Positions 44,005 to 54,265 of a DNA stretch of 64,000 nucleotides are shown here, piece after piece. This DNA comes from Benincasa hispida. Lineage: Eukaryota; Streptophyta; Magnoliopsida; Cucurbitales; Cucurbitaceae. The notes under the pieces are model-generated. The model was not told the origin of the DNA, ran no database searches, and saw only the letters and a list, made by a program, of their open reading frames with translations. The position numbers were made by a program, and so were the translations under genes. The DNA lies in the NCBI RefSeq assembly GCF_009727055.1, contig NC_052349.1:40566840-40630839 (forward strand). Reading direction: 5' to 3'. The stretch's first letter is position 1; the number at the start of each line of letters is the position of its first letter.

Positions 44005-46047
44005 TGTAGGGATGAAAACTCTAAGGCATAGTGGAAGCCATAACATATAGAACTCAGAAAAGTATTTTACAATGCCATTTAAAATCAAAACATTTTTTTT
44101 TTCGGAATAAAAACTACAGATCAAAATAGATTAAGCATGTAACTAGAAACAAAATCTGCAAAGAGAAGAAACCCTATCTTGCAAACCTTTTGGGAACTCT
44201 GTGGAATTTTTTTGTACGAATTGGGAATGGGAACCACCACTTGGAGTCCTCCCTATTATTGCAGGGAAATTGAGGATTTGAGAATTGTGGGTTTCCCTTT
44301 AAAAATCGGGAGTATTTTGGGTAGGGAGTTTTTTGCTTCTACCCAAAAAAAAAAAAAAAGAGATAAGAAAATGTTCTCATTTTTTTTTTTTTTTTAATAT
44401 AGAGAGAATGAGAGAGAGAAGTGAGGAGACGTGGGATTCATCCCACATCTCTATTAACTCCCCTACGTAGGGAGTTATATTTTTATTTAATTAAAATTAA
44501 ATAAAACTATTTATTTAATATAACTAAATAAATAAAATATATAATCATTTAAATCATATTTAAATGGTTTCCTCTCACATAACCTATAGTTTTAATGCAC
44601 ATCTAATGTGCATTAATTTTAACCTATAGTTTTGATTTAATCAGTTTAATTAAATTCAAAATTAAATTAAATAATTAATGAATTTTTCAATTAATTAATC
44701 ATCCAATTAAATATCACACATTTAATTTAATTTTCCATTTGAATCATATTAAAAAACACTTCTCTCACTTAACCTATAGTTTTAATGTACATCCAATGCA
44801 CATTATTTTTAACCTATAGTTTTCAATATGAAGCTTATTCATTTAAATTAATATTTGAACTTCATTCAAATATTTTGTTCTCTCATTTATTAATTTTGAA
44901 TCATATCCAAAACTAATAATAAAGTCTAAAATTAAAACTTTATATTAAAATATGTCAACATACATTAAAAAATCCCAATTCTGAATTTGAACATTTCAAA
45001 TTCAATTTATTGACAAATTACCTCAATACCCTTTACAAACTAGGAATGGGACCCAATGAACCTGTAGATCAGAAGCTCTAACAATGTGAGATTAATTGGC
45101 TAAACTCATTAACCAAATTAATCAATATTCCTTAACAGTGGATACACTCCATTAAAGACCCACAGCTGCACTCTTTTCACTACATATATATTTCTATGTC
45201 CACGGATATAGATCAATAATAGGAAGTTAGTCCTTCACGAGTGTTCGTAACACCAGCTGGGTAAAATTACCATTTTACCCCTAGATTACCTTTACATCCT
45301 TAAGTATCAGTGCTCCTCTAATGAACAATCTGTTTATGGTCCAATCATTAAACAGAAACCTTCTTGGGCTAGTGAGAGGGTAAGGCTCTTTGTTCAAGTC
45401 TCGGAGACACCACTTAAGGGAACACTCATCTACTTACCCTGGAGTCAGGAAGGAGTGAAATCCATCTTATATGATTAAGTTCTCAGCTACCCACTCGATC
45501 TTATCCCCAAAATGATAAGCATATTGAGTCGACGAACTGGCCACTCTCACCCATACAAATTAAAAGACAATCCCTTCTGAACAAGAGAGTTCGTAATATA
45601 CTTAGAAGTAAGACTAATTTGCCTAGGTCATCCTATTAAAATAGAAACCTAACTAGTCAATGGAGTTACATCTAATGGTTACTATTTCGTAGTCCGATCT
45701 TGTGCAATCTCATTGCCCAGGATACCTCCATTCGCGTGTCTCCTACATGAATGCATTGGATCACTGCGTTTGTATTAAATAGAAAGTAAGCCGTAGGTAC
45801 CCAACTTTACCTTTATATTATAGACCCTTTAGATTGTATCTTGAACATTGATCCCTATATGTCTCTACATACAGTTAAAGACTCATAAGACAACTTAGGA
45901 TGTTAGTTTATTAGATTTTAGGGTTAGTAAGATAAAATTAAATAAAATATCATAACACTTATTGAGAAAAAGATTAATAACTATTTATTAATGACGGTCA
46001 TTTAATTACATTCACTATCTACAAGTTTTAGGGCATAAAACCCAATA
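44005..46047 (-). repeat. S3: minus-strand solo LTR, 5-bp duplication
   Basis: On the minus strand it begins TATTGGGTTTTATGCCC (first G mutated) and ends CATCCCTACA. It is flanked by CGATG (44000-44004) and TGATG (46048-46052), one mismatch. Length 2043 bp, same subtype as S2. The core (45890-45060, inverted) is followed by a long AT-rich part with a repeated AACCTATAGTTTT word. C6 gag reads correctly across it when it is removed. Confidence 0.93.
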
Positions 46048-46052
46048 TGATG

Positions 46053-46730
46053 ATAAGTCCATTGCTGATTCTAATGTCAGACTCTTGGATATTGCTAATG
46101 AATTCTTTGCTCTTAGGGAGAAAATCTCAAAAGAAAGACTTGTCCTAAAAGTTCTTACGTCTCTACCTAAGAGATTTGATATGAAAATTACTGCTATAGA
46201 GAAAACTCAAGACATAGCCAAGTTGAAAGTCGATGAATTGTTTGGTTCATGCTTACTTTTAAGATGTCTCTAAAGGGGAAGATCGAGAAGAAAAATAAGG
46301 GCATCGCTCTTCAACCTTCTGTTAAGGAATAGTGTGTTGATCATGATAGAGAGACAGAAGATTCTCTTGTTGAATCTATATCGTTACTTTCAAAACAGTT
46401 CAATTGTGTACTCAAATGGTTTGGCAAGAGGTCTACCGCATCCAATACCTACAAGCCTGGTGGTACTTCCCCCTTCAATCAGATCCGACATCAAAACATC
46501 AAGAAGGAAGTTGAGAAGTTTGGTTCGGTTGGGTCTCAAAGAGAAAAGTACATTAAGTGTAAAGAGTGTAGTGGCTGCAGTCACATTCAGGTTGAATGCC
46601 CCAATTTTCTCAAGAAACAAAGTAAAAGGTATGTCCTAACTCTGTCTGACATTGAAACAAAAGTTAGTAGTGACTCAGAGGAAGATGTTAATGATGGAGT
46701 CATGAACATGATAACCAAAATAACTAGGAT
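46053..46730 (+). pseudogene. C6 gag, part 2, with first zinc knuckle
   Basis: Reads DDKSIADSNVRLLDIANEFF, LVLKVLTSLPKRFDMKITAI and DIAKLKVDELFGS, then after a frameshift SLLSKQFN and FNQIRHQNIKKE, and the knuckle CKECSGCSHIQVEC (C-x2-C-x4-H-x4-C complete, about 46557-46600), followed by an acidic stretch (SDSEEDVNDG). It is broken by S4 near 46730. The ordered motifs are those of the two-knuckle copia gag. Confidence 0.88.
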
Positions 46731-48552
46731 CAAGAACACTCTAATTACATTAATTTCATGGATTTTGCATGCAAGTTCATAATAAACCTAATTAGGGTTT
46801 AGGGCATAACCTTTAAAGATTCCTTAAATTACTGCAATCCTTTACAAAGTGCTTTAAGAAACCTTGATGTAGGCAATCACAAGAGTTTCTCAACTATGAT
46901 TTGGCCTTAGATTGGGCGATGGAACCCAAATTGAGAGGGATTTGTAGAATATTTTAAGTTTGGAGAGAAATAGAGATAAAAACAATTTTTCTTCAAATAA
47001 TTAAATTTGCATGAAGTTTTTAATCAAATTAAACCTTTCTTTTATAGATTCTATCCATGCAAATTAAGTTAACTACAACATGTCACTTAGAAAAGCATCA
47101 TGAAATTGGATTAGGTGGATTTTTTTGGGATAAATCCACTACCAATTCTTATTTTATCTATTTTAAATATTAAATCAATTTAGATAGATTAAATTAATTT
47201 AACTTAATTAATTTTATATGTAAAATTTTGAATTTCACAAAATTCAAATTTCATAAAACTAATTTTTTAAAATAAATAAATAATTAAACAATTTAATTAA
47301 TTTAATTTAATATCAATTATTAAATTAATAAAATTCCTAATTCAAATATGAATCCATATTCATATCAATAATATTTAAATCCTATTATATTTTAACTCTC
47401 AAATTTTGTTTAATTCAATAATTAAACATTAATTATATCAAATATAATAATCCAAAACCCTAAATCGAATTTGAACATTTCAAATTCTCTCAACACACTA
47501 TTCTAAGATTTAATCTATTTACAAGCTAGTAGAGGAACCTAATGGACCTACAGATCATGTACTCTAATGATTCAAGATTAATCAACTAAACTCTTTCAAT
47601 TGAATTAACCAACTTTCATTAACTACCAGGACATTCCACTAAAGCCTAGTAGTTGCACTCTCCTCACTATAGATATATTTCTGTCCACTTGATTTAACTA
47701 TAATCAGTAAGTCGATCATTCACAGGTTGTTCATATTTACAACAAGGTCAAAATTACTGTTGTACTCCTGTAATACATCTTGCTCCATAAGTCTCCGTTG
47801 ATCCACTAATGAACAATTAGTTTATGGTAATACCAATAAATCGAGTCCCTCTCAGACATAGAGAGGACGGGGGCCCTTATTCAAAACTAGGAGTCAGTCC
47901 TTAAAGAAACAACCTTTCTACTATCTCTGAAAGCGAGAAGGAGCGAATTTCATCTTGCAAAATTATGTCCCCAGATATCTACTTGATTCTACCTTTAAAA
48001 TGGGAGGCTTTCAAGCGGTGATGATGAGCCACTCTCACCCATGTAGATTAAAGGTTAATCCTGAAACAGGAGTTCATAGTTAGTTCAGGATTGAGATTGA
48101 GTTAACTTAGGTCATCTGATTGAGATAGTCAGTTTTAACAGTAAACGATGTCATAAAGAAAAGTGACTACTTCATAGTACAGTCTTATGCAAACATCTTT
48201 TTCACAGGATGCCACCACTTGCATGTCTCTACATGAATGATTTAGGATCACATCGTTTGTATCATATACAAAGTGGGTCGCATCCATAGTGTTTCTAGGT
48301 TAAGCTACCCAACTCTAACTTTATACTTATAGACTGTTTTGGCTATATACACAAACGTAATCCATTTTTATGTATCTACATAAAGTTCAAGTATTCATGT
48401 TATAGTCAGTGGTTCGTTTAGTTTATTGGATTTAGGTTAAATACAAGTGCAATTTACATATTCAATAACAACTTTATTGAACAATAACTTTATTGTAAAA
48501 TAGAACAAGTTTAAAGATTACAAATTGTAAGTTTTAAAACATACAACCCAAT
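46731..48552 (-). repeat. S4: minus-strand solo LTR
   Basis: Contains the inverted shared core (48360-47570), for example the CAAAGTGGGTCGCATCC word. It separates gag part 2 from part 3. On the minus strand it starts TTGGGTTGTATG at about 48552; both terminal dinucleotides are eroded and no clear duplication was found, so ends are within about 10 bp. Confidence 0.8.
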
Positions 48553-49402
48553 GGTTAAAGCTCTTGTTAGTAACATTTCTGCAGACAACTCATCTTACGA
48601 GGTTTCAAAATTTTACGTTTATGCAGAAAATCTTCTGATGCTATGAGTCCAGAAGCATCAGATCCTTCGTATCATGCTCTATTCCTTAAGTGGCAAGAAG
48701 ATCAGAAAATCCTTGATATACAAAAGGAAATAATTGAGACTCTAATTGCTGACAATCACAGACCAATGTCCACCATTGAAAAATTGAAGCAAGAACTCTC
48801 ACAAGTTAAATCTGAAAAAGAAACTATGGCAAGAATGTGAGAATGTTGAAAATTGGTACTAAGATACTTGAGAAAATCCTAACAAGAGTGAAGATGATAT
48901 ATGATAACTCTGGACTCAATTTTCCAAGAGGCAATAGCCAACATAGTAAATGGTCTAAAGGGAAACAAAAGATGGAGTTTGTTAGAGCGCAAAATCCAGA
49001 GTCTTATGGTGTTATAGACATTCTTTTCTCAATCCAATGGAGAAAGTTAACCACAGTTCTAGGCGAAGATGGATTTGTCACTACTGTGGCAAAATGGGTC
49101 ATAAACGACCTTTCTGTTATCAGATATTGAAAGATCTTCATAGGTCCTCTTTTCACAAAAAGATTTCTCGTTTTCCCTAGAATTATAGACCTAGACTAAG
49201 TACAATGAAATAGGTGTGAAGAGAAAAGATAACTCAGAATAGATGCAATGTTGTTTTGACATCCCTCAGATCATTAGCCAAAAGCTATTGGTACTTTGAT
49301 AGTGGTAGCTCGCGTCATATGACTGGTGAAAAGAGTTATTTATCTAATCTCAAATCTGTTAGTTCAGGAAAAGTTACTTTTGGTGATGGTGCATATGGTA
49401 AG
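48553..49402 (+). pseudogene. C6 gag part 3 with second knuckle, and protease start
   Basis: Open at 48643-48840 (YHALFLKWQEDQKILDIQKE, STIEKLKQELSQVKSEKE: a coiled-coil region), then frameshifts, a knuckle CHYCGKMGHKRPFC (49076-49117, complete), and protease beginning SYWYFDSGSSRHMTG with D-S-G intact at 49298-49306. It stops at FGDGAYGK where C7 was inserted (GTAAG at 49398-49402 would be the left target duplication). Decayed by several frameshifts and stops. Confidence 0.88.
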
Positions 49403-51282
49403 TGTTGAGGTTAATGCCTTAAATCTCGTGGGTCCTATAGTTTGTAATTGTATTGTACAAACGATTAATTTATTTAATAAAATTTGAGATATTTTATTCG
49501 GCTTTTAGTAGCATTTAACTACAAAACCAATAAACAAACATCCAAGGTTTTCTTCTGTAACTTAAACATGTAGTAGATGGATAAAGCTGGATACCTTGTC
49601 CTGGTGATACTACGAATACGACCTGCTTTGTTGATGTTATAATTGTTGTAGAGTTCTACAAATAATTTGATCCTTATCATTCATGTAGAGATATGTGAAT
49701 ATGGGTGTTCTATACAAAAGGGTTTATATAAGACCAGACCACGAAATGAATAATCTCATTATATAACAATGTTAATATTAGAAACTTACATTTCATCAAG
49801 ATGACCGTAGATGACATGACTTGAATCCTGAGTAAGTTGTGAACTCCTGTCTATGAAGACGGTCCTTTGATGTGCATGAGGTGAGAGTGGAAAGTTTGCG
49901 GACTCAATATGCCTACCATTTTGGGGATTCGTCTGATTGAGGAGCTGGGAACACAGCTACATAAGACGGAATTCACTCCTTCCCATAATGTCGGGGTAAG
50001 TAAATGCTCCCTAAAGGGCTGATTCCAGAACTTGAACAAGGTAACACCACACCCTCTCTTGGCTCGAGAGGGATTTGGTCATAGTTGGACTATGACTTAT
50101 TATTCATTAAAGGGATCAATGGTACTTAAAGAGTTAGATGTAACTACAGGGGCAAAACAATAATTTTGGCCCAGCTATACTTACGAGCAATTTATGAAGA
50201 GTGATCGCGTTGTTGACTAGTTATATCCAATGGACACAAAAATATATTTGTAGTGCGAAGAGTGCAGCTGTCAATCTTTAGTAAAGTGAATGGAAGTTGA
50301 GTAATTTAATTAAAGAAGTTTAATTAATTATCCAAATACCATTGAAGCTTCAATCTACAAGTCTATAAGGTCCCCTCTATAGCTCAACTAGGATTATTGA
50401 GAATTAATTTTCATTCTTCAAATCAATTGAGGGATTAATTATATATGATATAATCAATTTAAATTAATTATATGTGATATAATTAATATAATGTATTTGA
50501 TGCATTATAATATAAAGTTTATTATGAGAGGAAATAAATATTTGAATATGATTCAAATACTAATTATATGGGTTAGATTCATATAATTAAATCTAATATA
50601 AATTTTATTTATATTAAATACCATGAAATATTGAGAGTTTTAAAACTATAGGTTATATTGTATTTGATATAATGTAAACTACACATTATGTGTTATATTT
50701 AATATAACATATAGTTATATACTATTACTTATTAAATTAAAAATGCTTTAATTTTTTTAAAAAAATAAAATTAAATGGGAGGGAGTTATGTTATGTAACT
50801 CCCTCCACAGATCTCTCTCATTCTATCGTGGTGAGTATGATTGGTTTTAGAAAATCTTCTTCCCAAAAAATCAACACAGAACATTAGTGTGTAAAGAAAA
50901 AAAAAGAAAAAGAAAAAAGCTCCCCTGCAAAAATCTGTCTTCTCTTCTCAATCAAAATCTTTTTCCCTCTCCCAAAATTACTAGAGCCCACAATTCTTGT
51001 GAATTCTCATACTCTATAGAGAATACGGAAGGTTCTCTTGTGATGGTGGCCATTTTGGTTTTTTTTGTTTGTGATCGTTCGTTAAAAGAAATTCGTGAAT
51101 CTTTTGGCTTCAAGGGTAAGTGTATCTTTGAACCCTATTTCCTTCTCTGTATTTATTCTTTAGCATGCTATAAAATTTCGTTAGAATGCATATTTTATGT
51201 TTCTGTTTTTTAATTTATTGTGAAATTGAAAATTGGGATTGATCCCCGCTTCTGCTTCCGCTTCAGACTTCACAGTCCTTTA
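49403..51282 (+). repeat. C7 5' LTR, 1880 bp
   Basis: Carries the shared core (about 49560-50340) with a TTATATAAC word near 49761, then an AT-rich part (50390-50780) and a different 3' portion (50790-51282) without the CGATCG array. It ends CTTTA instead of the usual TTCA, a likely point mutation. Confidence 0.85.
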
Positions 51283-51284
51283 AT

Positions 51285-51300
51285 TGGTATCAGAGCCAGG
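51285..51300 (+). promoter_or_regulatory. C7 primer-binding site
   Basis: TGGTATCAGAGCCAGG, two bases after the LTR. The first 12 or more bases fit the 3' end of initiator tRNA-Met, the usual copia primer. Intact. Confidence 0.92.
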
Positions 51301-52183
51301 TTTTTGGTTCCTAATTTTTCAATTTTTCGAAATTAAATTACATAGTTTATGGTGGATACGATTTAAATTCTGCATTTATGTTGATGAATGTGGTTTTTGC
51401 ATATATTGAATGTTTTCGGGATTGATTTTCTGTTTACCGTTTTAGTTTTACAAATTGGTTTGTAAGGGCCCGTTATTTTTGGCCGTATTATGAAATCGAG
51501 TGTGTAATTTGATAAGGTTGGGTCGTTCGTGGCTATTTTGACAAAGATCTGGAAGAGACGGGGCAATTTTTTGAGCTTTTTTTTTTTGCAGGGGAAGATT
51601 TGGTCCAGTCTAGGAGGTTGTTGCAGTGTTTTTTTTTTTTAAAAAAATTTTTATGTATTTTTTTAGGTTTTAATTAATTAAATTAATTAGATGTTATGTT
51701 AATTTAATAAATTTTTTTGAAAGTCAATCCCGGCCCATTAATGTGTTGTTTATTTAATTTTAAATTATGCATTGGATGTATGATTTATTTTTCTTATATG
51801 TGTCGTAATATATGTCATATAGAAAAATCCCACCATAGATTATGTATTATTTCATGCATCATAAATATTATAAATGTTATAATATATTTTGCATGATTTA
51901 ATTTTATAGCGTGCTCATGCATCAAGTCTGATAAATGTTATAATATATGTTTGCATGCATTAATAACATAACCATGCATCATTTATATTATAAGAGTTAT
52001 AGATTATGTATTATTTCATGCATCATAAATATGACTCACATAGACCTAAGTTCACAATATTTCTAATATGATTAGAAATTAGTTTAATCTTTTTAATCAG
52101 TTCAATAGGATTAAATTGATTTTAATAAAAGATTAAAATTGTAGAAAATATATCTAAAAGGGACCTTTGTCTAGAGCTAGTTC
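51301..52183 (+). other. C7 leader
   Basis: Untranslated sequence. It contains the AAGGGCCC...GTATTATG region also seen at about 54447 in C8, and four or more TATAAATGTTATAATAT-like words around CATGCATCA (51820-52030). It lacks a CGATCG array, unlike C1, C4 and C8. Cut by C8 at 52184. Confidence 0.75.
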
Positions 52184-54247
52184 TGTTGGGATTGGTGTCC
52201 TAATTTTTCCGGGGTCTCGTGATTTGTAAACTTTGTACACATTGTTATTAATAAAATAAGAGTTATTTTATTTGCATTTACTCATATCCAATAAACAAAG
52301 ATCCGTGGTTATTTTATGTAAACTTAAGCATGCATATGAGATATACAAGTGGATCATGCCTTAAGTAATAATTTAAATGGTCTGTAATATAAGGATAAAA
52401 AAGGAATACCTTATCCTGGTGACACTATGGATACGGCTCACTTTGTAGAGGTTTACAAGTGTTATAAATTACTACAGATGGTTTCATCCTGACCATTCAT
52501 GTGAAGACATGCGAGCGGGGGTTTCCTATACAAAGAGTTTGTATAAGACCGGACTACGAGATGATTAGTCTCTTTATATAACGTCGTTGATAATTGAGAC
52601 TTACATCTCACTAAAACGACCATAGGTGACATGACCTTAATCCTAAGTATTTTGGGAACTCCTGCTATGAGAGCGATCCTTTGATTAGTGTGGGTGAGAG
52701 TGGCCAAATTGCTAACTCAACAAGCCTACCTTTTTTGGGATTTGTCTGATTGGGGAGTTGGAAACTCAGTTACACAAAATGGAATTCACTCTTTCCCCGA
52801 TGCAGAGGTAAGTAGATAGATTGTTCCCTTAAGGGCTGATTCCGGGTCTTGAACATAGTGGCCACATCCTCTCTTTCGAAGAGAGGATCCAGTCATAGTA
52901 GTACTATAACTTATTGTTCATTAGAGAAATCAATGGTACTTAAGGAGTTAGATGTAACTACAGGAGCAAAACGGTAAATTGGCCTAGCTGTACTTACGAG
53001 CAATCTATAAAGGGTTATCACACTGTTGATTGGTTAATATGGACACAGAAATATATATGTAGTAAGAAGAGTGCAGTTGTCGGTCTTTAGTAGAATGCTT
53101 GACAATTAATGGATGGTGGATCCCATGACTAAAGAGTTTAGTCAGTTATTCACGTACCGTTAGAGCTTCAAGCTACAAGTCCATAAGGTTTCCTTGGTAG
53201 CTCAATGGATTCAAGTTGAGATTTTGGGGTTGATTTGAAGTGTTCAAATTAACAAGAGAAAATTCAATTATATATGATATAATTGGTGTGATGTATGAGA
53301 TACATCAAGTGGAGGAATTAATGTAAATCATATTTACATTAAGTACCATAAAATAGAAAAAGAACTATGGTTTATAGGTTTCATATGATGAAATATTAAA
53401 ACTATAGGTTATAAATATAATATGGTGAGTTAGTGATCATATTTATTTATAATATATTAATTATATGATAATTAATTCTATTTCTCTAATAAACGATTGA
53501 GTGGGAGGTTATTGGAAGTTTTATGGTAACCGTGAGATAAAAGGGAAATTGTTTTCCTAAATTGAGAAGTAGCCTCATTCAGAAAGTTCTCACGGAGACA
53601 AGCTATCAAGTGAAAGAGTTTCACTAAGCGATAGCGTTAAGAGACTACGCGATCAGGTTAGCCATCGCTTACCTTTTACTATACGATAGTTACTCAACTG
53701 ATCGTAGCTACACAATCGAGTGGCTAAGTCTATACGATAAGCTGCCGTTTACTAAACAATTGAGCACATCGTCTATACGATAGACCAACTTCTTATCTCC
53801 TACTTGCTCAATCGTCTACTCGATCGTAGACCTCTAGTCTCTTCCTCAAGCCAAGATCATATAGAGCCCACAAATCCTGGATTATCACATTAAGAATACC
53901 AAAGTAACCATTGTGGTGGTGTTTTTACTCAATTCGTGAATCGAATTGGACTCGATTGGGTTCGAGGAGCATCCGGACAATCATTGTTGCTATTGGTCGT
54001 AGTTTGTTCGTTGCATTCGTGTGCTGTTCTTGGGTGCTTGGAAATTGATCGAGTGATTCTTGAAGAATGGTTATTCTAAGTTATGCTTCCTCTATCCCTT
54101 GTATCATCATTTAGCATGCTGTAATTTTTGTATATGCATGACCTGTTAGTTTCTGTTTAGACTGTAATTGTTTTGTGTTCAATTCGAATGAAATTTGGAA
54201 CGATCCTTTCTGCTGCTCATGGAAATCCTCGTGTTTGATTTCCTTCA
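52184..54247 (+). repeat. C8 5' LTR, 2064 bp
   Basis: TGTTGGGATTGG to TTCCTTCA, followed by AT and the primer site. Parts in order: AT-rich start with AATAAAATAAG, the shared core (52320-53200) with TATATAA at 52575-52581, an AT-rich middle (53250-53500), the CGATCG array (53620-53830) and a 3' part ending near the primer site. Confidence 0.95.
53620..53830 (+). repeat. CGATCG-type array in C8 5' LTR
   Basis: About eleven related words (CTAAGCGATAGC, CTACGCGATCAGG, CTATACGATAG, CTACACAATCGAG and others) in 210 bp. Many are mutated away from the palindrome, more than in C1. The 3' LTR counterpart is at 63700-63905. Confidence 0.75.
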
Positions 54248-54249
54248 AT

Positions 54250-54265
54250 TGGTATCAGAGCCAGG
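54250..54265 (+). promoter_or_regulatory. C8 primer-binding site
   Basis: TGGTATCAGAGCCAGG, two bases after the LTR end, identical to that of C7. Initiator tRNA-Met type. Confidence 0.95.

Larger units (their letters stand above)
42690..49402 (+). mobile_element. C6: copia element cut by S3, S4 and C7
   Basis: A 5' LTR (about 42690-43552), a degraded primer site, and a gag in three pieces (43596-44004, 46053-46730, 48553-49250) with two zinc knuckles. It ends in protease at 49402, where the C7 LTR begins. The rest of pol and the 3' LTR must lie beyond the window, if they survive. The left limit is approximate. Confidence 0.82.
49403..52183 (+). mobile_element. C7: copia element, LTR and leader only; rest beyond window
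   Basis: LTR 49403-51282 (starts TGTTGAGGTTAATGCC), primer site 51285-51300, then untranslated leader 51301-52183 of the same type as C8. The C8 5' LTR follows, so C8 lies inside C7 and everything downstream of the leader should be to the right of the window. Evidence for the nesting: sequence before 52184 (CTAAAAGGGACCTTTGTCTAG) is the leader word also found at about 855 in C1 and 55885 in C8. Confidence 0.85.

Noticed and set aside
50887..51213. 108-codon open frame as a gene
   Set aside because: Inside the C7 LTR, Lys-rich start from an A-rich run, no counterpart in other LTR copies.
54250..54265. tRNA gene fragment at TGGTATCAGAGCC
   Set aside because: It is the primer-binding site directly after an LTR; no cloverleaf follows.
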